A stretch of DNA of 64,000 bases. It comes from Pterois miles (taxonomy: Eukaryota > Chordata > Actinopteri > Perciformes > Scorpaenidae). The stretch spans positions 3,808,501 to 3,872,500 of the forward strand of contig CAMQGK010000514.1 in NCBI GenBank assembly GCA_947000775.1, given 5' to 3'. The translations under genes and the position numbers were made by a program. Below are positions 51,635 to 62,588 of this stretch, in pieces; positions within the stretch are counted from its first letter, which is position 1, and each line of letters opens with the position of its first letter. The notes beneath the pieces were generated by a model. It searched no databases. It saw only the letters and a program-made list of their open reading frames with translations, and had not been told where the DNA came from.

Positions 51635-52934
51635 AACACTGAACAGTGCTGACTTGAAGGAACTAGAGTCATTTACGTCCACATCTTTACTTGTCACTGT
51701 TAGCTGGTGAGCTAAGGTGCAGTAACGGTTTAATAACTGTGGTAGTGTCAACGTAGTGGTGGTGGTTAAGAGACATGGATAGTAAAACCTGGTCCGCCCT
51801 CACCAAAATTGAGCCAATCACAATGCACAGCCTCAGCTTCAGTTACACTGGACATGTCTTTTGTCCCGTAGCCCTGTCCGCCGTGTCCCAGCCTCTTTCC
51901 ATCGGCCTCGATTTCTAGAGTGACAATAAACACAATGAAAAAAAATACACAATCGGCCTCATAACCTATTTGAAATGAACCAAACGGCACATACACAAAC
52001 CGAACCATAAATATATATAAACTGCATACGTCAATACTACATCAGTACTATTATACCAGCGCTACAATAAATGTGATGAAGTCAATTTGCAGTTAATTTC
52101 AGATTTATCTTAATGTTCGTTGACAAAAAAGACGAGATGAAATATTACAGACTGGTGGTGTTGTTTTGTTTAATGCAGCAGCACAGTCAGGAGACCTCAG
52201 AGTAACTTACTTAAGTTAAAGTTAAGGACGACATCAGGGCTTGGGAAAACAAACAAGGTGAGTACAAGTACCTGAAAATTGTACTACTCATTATGCAGGG
52301 CTTGAAAGGTGCTCTACTATAAAATGTATTTTTATTATATTAAACAGGTCATAAGGTTCTCTCCCTGTCATTTATTTTATATTTCTGTGAAAACATCTCC
52401 TTCAAACAACTGGATTATTCAAGATTCTCCCCAATCGACACTTTTACAAGATTACATCTGAACGCATCATCATCGCGGTGTCATCTACCGTCGCCCAGTA
52501 GACCCTGAACGCACCATAACCACCGGAGCTGTGCGGTGTCGCTTCATGAACCGAGCCGGTCACTGTGATGACTGAGCAGCTTCATGGGGATCACTGACAA
52601 TATAATAAGAGTCTGATGAAGCGAGTTCTTCTCAAAGGTTCAGTATGTCACAAACTGCTGTTTGTAAACACCAGTTGTCTCCTCCTCCTCGAGACTGAAC
52701 GGAGAGAGGGAGCGCTCCGTGGACACGAAGCAGCAAATCAGAGAAATCAATCAATCAATCATTTTCTGATTGTTTCCCGCCGGCTACGTTTCTACAACAG
52801 TGAGCTTTAACTTTAATGCTGTTTTAAATGTTGTTCCTCCGCGGTTTATTTAGGACTTTATCCTCCAAATCTCACGTTCATTCATTCAAATTCATTTACT
52901 CCAGTGACAACGATGGAGAGCTGCCGCGCGTGCC

Positions 52935-53042
52935 TAGCAACGGTTGCTAAGGGCAGGTGGCGTCCAGCAAACTCTGACGTCATACTGCAGCGGGCGTGCT
53001 CCTTTGATCTGGTTGGTTGGCTTTGAACTTTTATTTAAATAG
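52935..53042 (+). promoter_or_regulatory. Core promoter of array gene copy 7
   Basis: MYB-type palindrome 52935-52949, CRE 52975-52982 and TATA-like box at about 53032-53041. Confidence 0.68.
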
Positions 53043-53124
53043 GAGGCAAATTCAGCCCTTCCTCACATTTTCATATCTGGTTTTATTCCCAGTGGGAGCA
53101 GAAGAAAGTTATTAAGCAGTCATA

Positions 53125-54960
53125 ATGGCTAGAGAGTTTAGAGTGGAGGATATTCCTCCCCTGATGGAGCCTGTTTTACAAAGGATTACAACGCAGCAGC
53201 AGGCTTTGCTGGACGCTGGAGCAACTGATGAGGCCACAGAGCTTTTGCTGGCAAAGCAGATTGTGGAGGCACTATCAGGAACCGATTCTGTTTCGTTACA
53301 TGACAACGCAACCATTTCTACTGATTGTGTCACATCCAATCTGGACGACACACTCCTTCAGAGTGTTACAGTGGCCGTGAAAATCAACATCGAGTTCGAC
53401 TCTGATTGCTCAAAATCCTTGGCCGACCTGATTGATACTGAGATACAGGCATCATCCCCGGAGAAAGCCCCTTGCGTTGATGCTGAGACACTGGCTGAGC
53501 TGGTCGATGAGGCCGGCCAGGTGCTCAAAACATTACAGGGCAAGATGGACAGTCAGCAGTCGTCTGAGTCAGAGGCTGCAACACCGTCTCCCTGCAAACT
53601 CTGCGACATGAGCGACGACGATGACAAGTGCCGATCAGAGACCCCTGAGACGTTCTCACGGGACAGCTTCGAGGCTTCAGCAACCAAAGCTGCACAGGAT
53701 ATCATTGAGAGAGAGCTCCGTAAATTGGTGTTACCTCTTCTGGATGATGTGTGCGACTCCCAGGGTGAGGTGCTGCCACCTGACATCTCCAGGCAGGCCG
53801 CAGATATTGCAGCGAACATCGCTCAGTCAATCGCTGACGAGGTGGAGGCTCTGGAGAAGAAATATGCTGTCAGCTCAGAGTCCTCCGAGAAGAGGAAACT
53901 GGTTTTGAAAGGAATGACCAAGAAGATCATGGTTTTTTTCACCACTCAGTTTGCTAAACTGTTAGCGCAGTACTTTTTATCTGAGCTGGAGAAAAAACTC
54001 TGCCCCGACTTCAGAGCTGAGAGCAGGGATTCACTTCAGTCCTTCATGGACGACTTTGAGGCTGTGCTTGTGCCAAAAAACGAGGGAACAGACGTCTTGC
54101 CTAGATTAAAACGTCTTTCCGAGGGGAAAGACCTGGTTTTCACAAAGGCACTTTGTGATCTCCTCTACAACCACATCATACAGGTGACACCTTACATTAC
54201 TGTGTCACATGATGTGATGCACGGTGAGATACAGCGCAAAGTCTTTTGTTTCTTGTCACTGATGGGGTGGTGGTTAAACACTCAAGCTGGCAAGTACAGT
54301 AGCCGGGTCACAAAGGCTCTGAAGAACTTAACACCAAGGTCAACACCAAGGTCAACACCAAAGTCAACACCAAGGCCAACACCAAGGCCAACACCAAGCT
54401 CAACACCAAGGCCAACACCAAGCTCAACACCAAAGTCAACACCAAGTCCAACATCATGGGCATCACCAAGGTCAACACCAAGGTCACCACCAAGTCCAAC
54501 ATCATGGGCATCACCAAGGTCACCACCAAGGTCACCACCAAGGTCAACAGCTGCACCATCTAGGCAGCCCACAGCACTGACAGACAAAAACAAATTTGCT
54601 GTCATGGCAATTGTGGATAAGCTGGTTTCACGGATCTTCCGCAAAACAAAGGTGAACTGCGCTTTTGCAAAGCCGGAGCCCATCATCCAGCGCCTGTTTG
54701 ACAAAATATGGGCCAAGGTCGAGGGGGCGGATTTCGAGATCACCCCAGAGATGATGGACAGCGTCGACAAGGCCATCCACAAGGATCTGTGCAAAAAGTA
54801 CGGCTCTGCAAAGACAGTGCTGGTTTCGATGCTTCTGAACCAGCCAGAGTTTGATGACTACGTTGCCTCCACTTTCATTACCCACCTGGAGGCACCACCA
54901 AAGAAGGGCTCCGCCATCCGCAGGTTGTTGGCCTTCGTGACGAGACCATTTAGGCGGTAA
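53125..54960 (+). CDS. Array gene copy 7, 611 aa, intact
   Basis: Uninterrupted. Ten tetrapeptides precede the first TSWA, including a doubled TPRP. Diagnostic residues: I21, L99, A115, S143, S147, P154 and N401. It shares a synonymous GCG (AACATC context, 53812) with copies 6 and 8, which groups the three. Confidence 0.85.
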   Translation: MAREFRVEDIPPLMEPVLQRITTQQQALLDAGATDEATELLLAKQIVEALSGTDSVSLHDNATISTDCVTSNLDDTLLQSVTVAVKINIEFDSDCSKSLADLIDTEIQASSPEKAPCVDAETLAELVDEAGQVLKTLQGKMDSQQSSESEAATPSPCKLCDMSDDDDKCRSETPETFSRDSFEASATKAAQDIIERELRKLVLPLLDDVCDSQGEVLPPDISRQAADIAANIAQSIADEVEALEKKYAVSSESSEKRKLVLKGMTKKIMVFFTTQFAKLLAQYFLSELEKKLCPDFRAESRDSLQSFMDDFEAVLVPKNEGTDVLPRLKRLSEGKDLVFTKALCDLLYNHIIQVTPYITVSHDVMHGEIQRKVFCFLSLMGWWLNTQAGKYSSRVTKALKNLTPRSTPRSTPKSTPRPTPRPTPSSTPRPTPSSTPKSTPSPTSWASPRSTPRSPPSPTSWASPRSPPRSPPRSTAAPSRQPTALTDKNKFAVMAIVDKLVSRIFRKTKVNCAFAKPEPIIQRLFDKIWAKVEGADFEITPEMMDSVDKAIHKDLCKKYGSAKTVLVSMLLNQPEFDDYVASTFITHLEAPPKKGSAIRRLLAFVTRPFRR

Positions 54961-56263
54961 TGTAGTATTCATTTTGATGGAGAAAATCTGGGATGCTCAT
55001 TTTCTCCTTCAACATGGATGCTGTTGAGGGTTCAAGTCCTTCCTCCCATCCTGATTACCTCCTGCTCCACTCTGTACTACAGAGGCTAGTGATTAGCCCC
55101 TGTGGTGCAGAGACCAGGACCGGGACAGTGATGGGCCTCTATGGGACTGAGACCAGTGAATGGCCTCTACAGGGGTAGGACCAGTGATTGGTCCCAAATC
55201 AATTCAATTGTTCAATAAAAATACAAAAAATATCATTTCTTGTCTTCTTTCTCTGTCTAATAATTTGCTGTCACATCTGTAAATATCCATCACAGCTGAA
55301 GTTCTGCTCCTTCAGTTACACTCTGATCAAAGTTTGTGTGTCAAGAAAAACTGTTTCTCAGGTGAAAACCACCTGTCCTAGCATTTAAACTGAGGTCATG
55401 AAGTAGTTATCAGATGAGTTATGGTTTTGGTTGGTGAAGCTGAGGTCTGTTGCTTCTCTCATTTCTTTTTTACATAGCTGCCAGTAGGGGTGGGACGGTT
55501 CATAACATTCACGGTTCGGTTCATATCGCGGTTTTTGGGGTCACGGTTTTCACTTGGGTTCGGTACATTTATGGTACAGCTGGAGGCCAATTTCCAACTT
55601 CAATTTCAACATGCATTTCATTTATGTGGCAAAACAAGTCAACGGCTGTTTGTCTTCACAACAGTAGACGAACGTCAGGAACAAAACACTTCTTCACTGT
55701 CACGTCTTCCGGCTGGACTCCTGATCTAAAAGAAAAGTGCCACTGTGTTATTTCAAAAGAATTAATAAATAAAAACAAATTACAGCCTCAGGCCAGCAAC
55801 AAAAAGCAACATGAAAACACTAACACATATACTAGGCCTGCACCATATGAGGAATTGTTAATTGATCTCCAAAATCAGTATTCAAGTGCTTTGGTTTTTC
55901 TTGGGTTTTTAAATATATATATTAGGCCTGCAAGATATAACGAAAACTGTCATGTACAATAACATTTTTCAATATTGCAATGATGACATGACTTGTGATA
56001 AACAAATATTGAAGTGTTCATATTAGCTATACTGATGCCAGCCTGGTTGTTTTTAAAGTCAGAACCAGATTAGATTTGAATATTTAAATCCAACGAGGAC
56101 ACATGTTGTTTCTGGAGCAGCAACAGTAATGTTTACAACAGCAGCGTCACCATAGAAACTCATTAATATCTCACTGGGAACAATCTGACATATTGATAAA
56201 ATAAATCAGATTCCTGAGTGAAGTTTATAAAGACTGAAGAACACAAACATCAGTCAGTATCAG

Positions 56264-56312
56264 TCCTTCCTCCTGTCCTCTGTCCTCCTGTCCTCTGTCC
56301 TCCTGTCCTCTG
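56264..56312. repeat. Spacer minisatellite, unit 7
   Basis: Shortest version, about three periods. Confidence 0.9.
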
Positions 56313-57612
56313 AACACTGAACAGTGCTGACTTGAAGGAACTAGAGTCATTTACGTCCACATCTTTACTTGTCGCTGTTAGCTGGTGAGCTAACGTTCAG
56401 TAAAGGGTTAATAACTGTGGTAGTGTCAACATAGTGGTGGTGGTTAAGAGACATGGATAGTAAAACCTGGTCCGCCCTCACCAAAATTGAGCCAATCACA
56501 ATGCACAGCCTCAGCTTCAGTTACACTGGACATGTCTTTTGTCCTGTAGCCCTGTCCGCCGTGTCCCAGCCTCTTTCCATCGGCCTCGATTGCTAGAGTG
56601 ACAATAAACACAATGAAAAAAATACACAATCGGCCTCATAACCTATTTGAAATGAACCAAACGGCACATACACAAACCGAACCATAAATATATATAAACT
56701 GCATACGTCAATAATACATCAGTACTATTATACCAGTGCTACAATCAATGTGATGAAGTCAATTTGCAGTTAATTTCAGATTTATCTTAATGTTCGTTGA
56801 CAAAAAAAGACGAGATGAAATATTACAGACTGGTGGTGTTGTTTTGTTTAATGCAGCAGCACAGTCAGGAGACCTCAGAGTAACTTACTTAAGTTAAAGT
56901 TAAGGACAACATCAGGGATTGGGAAAAGAAACAAGGTGAGTACAAGCACCTGACAATTGTACTACTCATTATGCAGGGCTTGAAAGGTGCTCTACTATAA
57001 AATGTATTTTTATTATATTAAACAGGTCATAAGGTTCTCTCCGTGTCATTTATTTTATATTTCTGTGAAAACATCTCCTTCAAACAACTGGATTATTCAA
57101 GATTCTCCCCAATCGACACTTTTACAAGATTACATCTGAACGCATCATCATCGCGGTGTCATCTACCGTCGCCCAGTAGACCCTGAACGCACCATAACCA
57201 CCGGAGCTGTGCGGTGTCGCTTCATGAACCGAGCCGGTCACTGTGATGACTGAGCAGCTTCATGGGGATCACTGACAATATAATAAGAGTCTGATGAAGC
57301 GAGTTCTTCTCAAAGGTTCAGTATGTCACAAACTGCTGTTTGTAAACACCAGTTGTCTCCTCCTCCTCGAGACTGAACGGAGAGAGGGAGCGCTCCGTGG
57401 ACACGAAGCAGCAAATCAGAGAAATCAATCAATCAATCATTTTCTGATTGTTTCCCGCCAGCTACGTTTCTACAACAGTGAGCTTTAACTTTAATGCTGT
57501 TTTAAATGTTGTTCCTCCGCGGTTTATTTAGGACTTTATCCTCCAAATCTCACGTTCATTCATTCAAATTCATTTACTCCAGTGACAACGATGGAGAGCT
57601 GCCGCGCGTGCC

Positions 57613-57720
57613 TAGCAACGGTTGCTAAGGGCAGGTGGCGTCCAGCAAACTCTGACGTCATACTGCAGCGGGCGTGCTCCTTTGATCTGGTTGGTTGGCT
57701 TTGAACTTTTATTTAAATAG
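57613..57720 (+). promoter_or_regulatory. Core promoter of array gene copy 8
   Basis: MYB-type palindrome 57613-57627, CRE 57653-57660 and TATA-like box at about 57710-57719. The leader has two changes (TCATATTTTAATATC where other copies have TCACATTTTCATATC). Confidence 0.68.
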
Positions 57721-57802
57721 GAGGCAAATTCAGCCCTTCCTCATATTTTAATATCTGGTTTTATTCCCAGTGGGAGCAGAAGAAAGTTATTAAGCAGTCA
57801 TA

Positions 57803-59686
57803 ATGGCTAGAGAGTTTAGAGTGGAGGATATTCCTCCCCTGATGGAGCCTGTTTTACAAAGGATTACAACGCAGCAGCAGGCTTTGCTGGACGCTGGAGC
57901 AACTGATGAGGCCACAGAGCTTTTGCTGGCAAAGCAGATTGTGGAGGCACTATCAGGAACCGATTCTGTTTCGTTACATGACAACGCAACCATTTCTACT
58001 GATTGTGTCACATCCAATCTGGACGACACACTCCTTCAGAGTGTTACAGTGGCCGTGAAAATCAACATCGAGTTCGACTCTGATTGCTCAAAATCCTTTG
58101 CCGACCTGATTGATACTGAGATACAGGCATCATCCCCGGAGAAAGCCCCTTGCGTTGATGCTGAGACACTGGCTGAGCTGGTCGATGAGGCCGGCCAGGT
58201 GCTCAAAACATTACAGGGCAAGATGGACACTCAGCAGTCGCCTGAGTCAGAGGCTGCAACACCGTCTCCCTGCAAACTCTGCGACATGAGCGACGATGAT
58301 GACAAGTGCCGATCAGAGACCCCTGAGACGTTCTCACGGGACAGCTTCGAGGCTTCAGCAACCAAAGCTGCACAGGATATCATTGAGAGAGAGCTCCGTA
58401 AATTGGTGTTACCTCTTCTGGATGATGTGTGCGACTCCCAGGGTGAGGTGCTGCCACCTGACATCTCCAGGCAGGCCGCAGATATTGCAGCGAACATCGC
58501 TCAGTCAATCGCTGACGAGGTGGAGGCTCTGGAGAAGAAATATGCTGTCAGCTCAGAGTCCTCCGAGAAGAGGAAACTGGTTTTGAAAGGAATGACCAAG
58601 AAGATCATGGTTTTTTTCACCACTCAGTTTGCTAAACTGTTAGCGCAGTACTTTTTATCTGAGCTGGAGAAAAAACTCTGCCCCGACTTCAGAGCTGAGA
58701 GCAGGGATTCACTTCAGTCCTTCATGGACGACTTTGAGGCTGTGCTTGTGCCAAAAAACGAGGGAACAGACGTCTTGCCTAGATTAAAACGTCTTTCCGA
58801 GGGGAAAGACCTGGTTTTCACAAAGGCACTTTGTGATCTCCTCTACAACCACATCATACAGGTGACACCTTACATTACTGTGTCACATGATGTGATGCAC
58901 GGTGAGATACAGCGCAAAGTCTTTTGTTTCTTGTCACTGATGGGGTGGTGGTTAAACACTCAAGCTGGCAAGTACAGTAGCCGGGTCACAAAGGCTCTGA
59001 AGAACTTAACACCAAGGTCAACACCAAGGTCAACACCAAGGTCAACACCAAAGTCAACACCAAGGCAAACACCAAGCTCAACACCAAGGCCAACACCAAG
59101 CTCAACACCAAAGTCAACACCAAGCTCAACACCAAGGCCAACACCAAGCTCAACACCAAAGTCAACACCAAGTCCAACATCATGGGCATCACCAAGGTCA
59201 ACACCAAGGTCACCACCAAGTCCAACATCATGGGCATCACCAAGGTCACCACCAAGGTCACCACCAAGGTCAACAGCTGCACCATCTAGGCAGCCCACAG
59301 CACTGACAGACAAAAACAAATTTGCTGTCATGGCAATTGTGGATAAGCTGGTTTCACGGATCTTCCGCAAAACAAAGGTGAACTGCGCTTTTGCAAAGCC
59401 GGAGCCCATCATCCAGCGCCTGTTTGACAAAATATGGGCCAAGGTCGAGGGGGCGGATTTCGAGATCACCCCAGAGATGATGGACAGCGTCGACAAGGCC
59501 ATCCACAAGGATCTGTGCAAAAAGTACGGCTCTGCAAAGACAGTGCTGGTTTCGATGCTTCTGAACCAGCCAGAGTTTGATGACTACGTTGCCTCCACTT
59601 TCATTACCCACCTGGAGGCACCACCAAAGAAGGGCTCCGCCATCCGCAGGTTGTTGGCCTTCGTGACGAGACCATTTAGGCGGTAA
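57803..59686 (+). CDS. Array gene copy 8, 627 aa, intact
   Basis: Uninterrupted and the longest, with fourteen tetrapeptides before the first TSWA, one of them TPRQ. It combines variants otherwise seen in different copies: F99 (copies 3 and 4), T143 (copy 1), P147 (copy 2) and N401. This mosaic pattern suggests exchange between copies. Confidence 0.85.
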   Translation: MAREFRVEDIPPLMEPVLQRITTQQQALLDAGATDEATELLLAKQIVEALSGTDSVSLHDNATISTDCVTSNLDDTLLQSVTVAVKINIEFDSDCSKSFADLIDTEIQASSPEKAPCVDAETLAELVDEAGQVLKTLQGKMDTQQSPESEAATPSPCKLCDMSDDDDKCRSETPETFSRDSFEASATKAAQDIIERELRKLVLPLLDDVCDSQGEVLPPDISRQAADIAANIAQSIADEVEALEKKYAVSSESSEKRKLVLKGMTKKIMVFFTTQFAKLLAQYFLSELEKKLCPDFRAESRDSLQSFMDDFEAVLVPKNEGTDVLPRLKRLSEGKDLVFTKALCDLLYNHIIQVTPYITVSHDVMHGEIQRKVFCFLSLMGWWLNTQAGKYSSRVTKALKNLTPRSTPRSTPRSTPKSTPRQTPSSTPRPTPSSTPKSTPSSTPRPTPSSTPKSTPSPTSWASPRSTPRSPPSPTSWASPRSPPRSPPRSTAAPSRQPTALTDKNKFAVMAIVDKLVSRIFRKTKVNCAFAKPEPIIQRLFDKIWAKVEGADFEITPEMMDSVDKAIHKDLCKKYGSAKTVLVSMLLNQPEFDDYVASTFITHLEAPPKKGSAIRRLLAFVTRPFRR

Positions 59687-60989
59687 TGTAGTATTCATTT
59701 TGATGGAGAAAATCTGGGATGCTCATTTTCTCCTTCAACATGGATGCTGTTGAGGGTTCAAGTCCTTCCTCCCATCCTGATTCCCTCCTGCTCCACTCTG
59801 TACTACAGAGGCTAGTGATTAGCCCCTGTGGTGCAGAGACCAGGACCAGGACAGTGATGGGCCTCTATGGGACTGAGACCAGTGAATGGCCTCTACAGGG
59901 GTAGGACCAGTGATTGGTCCCAAATCAATTCAATTGTTCAATAAAAATACAAAAAATATCATTTCTTGTCTTCTTTCTCTGTCTAATAATTTGCTGTCAC
60001 ATCTGTAAATATCCATCACAGCTGAAGTTCTGCTCCTTCAGTTACACTCTGATCAAAGTTTGTGTGTCAAGAAAAACTGTTTCTCAGGTGAAAACCACCT
60101 GTCCTAGCATTTAAACTGAGGTCATGAAGTAGTTATCAGATGAGTTATGGTTTTGGTTGGTGAAGCTGAGGTCTGTTGCTTCTCTCATTTCTTTTTCACA
60201 TAGCTGCCAGTAGGGGTGGGACGGTTCATAACATTCACGGTTCGGTTCATATCGCGGTTTTTGGGGTCACGGTTTTCACTTGGGTTCGGTACATTTATGG
60301 TACAGCTGGAGGCCAATTTCCAACTTCAATTTCAACATGCATTTCATTTATGTGGCAAAACAAGTCAACGGCTGTTTGTCTTCACAACAGTAGACGAACG
60401 TCAGGAACAAAACACTTCTTCACTGTCACATCTTCCGGCTGGACTTCTGATCTAAAAGAAAAGTGCCACTGTGTTATTTCAAAAGAATTAATAAATAAAA
60501 ACAAATTACAGCCTCAGGCCAGCAACAAAAAGCAACATGAAAACACTAACACATATACTAGGCCTGCACCATATGAGGAATTGTTAATTGATCTCCAAAA
60601 TCAGTATTCAAGTGCTTTGGTTTTTCTTGGGTTTTTAAATATATATATTAGGCCTGCAAGATATAACCAAAACTGTCATGTACAATAACATTTTTCAATA
60701 TTGCAATGATGACATGACTTGTGATAAACAAATATTGAAGTGTTCATATTAGCTATACTGGTGTCAGCCTGGTTGTTTTTAAAGTCAGAACCAGATTAGA
60801 TTTGAATATTTAAATCCAACGAGGACACATGTTGTTTCTGGAGCAGCAACAGTAATGTTTACAACAGCAGCGTCACCATAGAGACTCATTAATATCTCAC
60901 TGGGAACAATCTGACATATTGATAAAATAAATCAGATTCCTGAGTGAAGTTTATAAAGACTGAAGAACACAAACATCAGTCAGTATCAG

Positions 60990-61099
60990 TCCTTCCTCCT
61001 GTCCTCTGTCCTCCTGTCGTCTGTCCTCCTGTCGTCTGTCCTCCTGTCCTCTGTCCTCCTGTCTCTCTGTCCTCCTGTCCTCTGTCCTCCTGTCCTCTG
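60990..61099. repeat. Spacer minisatellite, unit 8
   Basis: Longest version, with two TCGTCTG variants and one GTCTCTCTG irregularity. Confidence 0.9.
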
Positions 61100-62398
61100 A
61101 ACACTGAACAGTGCTGACTTGAAGGAACTAGAGTCATTTACGTCCACATCTTTACTTGTCGCTGTTAGCTGGTGAGCTAACGTTCAGTAAAGGGTTAATA
61201 ACTGTGGTGGTGTCAACATAGTGGTGGTGGTTAAGAGACATGGATAGTAAAACCTGGTCCGCCCTCACCAAAATTGAGCCAATCACAATGCACAGCCTCA
61301 GCTTCAGTTACACTGGACATGTCTTTTGTCCCGTAGCCCTGTCCGCCGTGTCCCAGCCTCTTTCCATCGGCCTCGATTTCTAGAGTGACAATAAACACAA
61401 TGAAAAAAATACACAATCGGCCTCATAACCTATTTGAAATGAACCAAACGGCACATACACAAACCGAACCATAAATATATATAAACTGCATACGTCAATA
61501 CTACATCAGTACTATTATACCAGCGCTACAATCAATGTGATGAAGTCAATTTGCAGTTAATTTCAGATTTATCTTAATGTTCGTTGACAAAAAAGACGAG
61601 ATGAAATATTACAGACTGGTGGTGTTGTTTTGTTTAATGCAGCAGCACAGTCAGGAGACCTCAGAGTAACTTACTTAAGTTAAAGTTAAGGACGACATCA
61701 GGGATTGGGAAAAGAAACAAGGTGAGTACAAGTACCTGACAATTGTACTACTCATTATGCAGGGCTTGAAAGGTGCTCTACTATAAAATGTATTTTTATT
61801 ATATTAAACAGGTCATAAGGTTCTCTCCCTGTCATTTATTTTATATTTCTGTGAAAAAATCTCCTTCAAACAACTGGATTATTCAAGATTCTCCCCAATC
61901 AACACTTTTACAAGACTACATCTGAACGCATCATCATCGCGGTGTCATCTACCGTCGCCCAGTAGACCCTGAACGCACCATAACCACCGGAGCTGTGCGG
62001 TGTCGCTTCATGAACCGAGCCGGTCACTGTGATGACTGAGCAGCTTCATGGGGATCACTGACAATATAATAAGAGTCTGATGAAGCGAGTTCTTCTCAAA
62101 GGTTCAGTATGTCACAAACTGCTGTTTGTAAACACCAGTTGTCTCCTCCTCCTCGAGACTGAACGGAGAGAGGGAGCGCTCCGTGGACACGAAGCAGCAA
62201 ATCAGAGAAATCAATCAATCAATCATTTTCTGATTGTTTCCCGCCGGCTACGTTTCTACAACAGTGAGCTTTAACTTTAATGCTGTTTTAAATGTTGTTC
62301 CTCCGCGGCTTATTTAGGACTTTATCCTCCAAATCTCACGTTCATTCATTCAAATTCATTTACTCCAGTGACAACGATGGAGAGCTGCCGCGCGTGCC

Positions 62399-62506
62399 TA
62401 GCAACGGTTGCTAAGGGCAGGTGGCGTCCAGCAAACTCTGACGTCATACTGCAGCGGGCGTGCTCCTTTGATCTGGTTGGTTGGCTTTGAACTTTTATTT
62501 AAATAG
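62399..62506 (+). promoter_or_regulatory. Core promoter of array gene copy 9
   Basis: MYB-type palindrome 62399-62413, CRE 62439-62446 and TATA-like box at about 62496-62505. Confidence 0.68.
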
Positions 62507-62588
62507 GAGGCAAATTCAGCCCTTCCCCACATTTTCATATCTGGTTTTATTCCCAGTGGGAGCAGAAGAAAGTTATTAAGCAGTCATA

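Larger units (their letters stand above)
47420..52117 (+). repeat. Tandem array unit 6 (4698 bp)
   Basis: The left part is almost identical to unit 5 (extra A at the boundary, AAGCACCTGACAATTG). The right spacer differs (AACGTCACC, GCTAAGGTGCAGTAACGG near 51,710). Confidence 0.95.
52118..56794 (+). repeat. Tandem array unit 7 (4677 bp)
   Basis: Shortest complete unit, owing to the short spacer minisatellite. The upstream region resembles unit 1 (CATCAGGGCTTGGG). Confidence 0.95.
56795..61581 (+). repeat. Tandem array unit 8 (4787 bp)
   Basis: Longest complete unit, with both the longest coding linker and the longest spacer minisatellite. The upstream boundary and AAGCACCTGACAATTG variant match unit 6. 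Confidence 0.95.
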
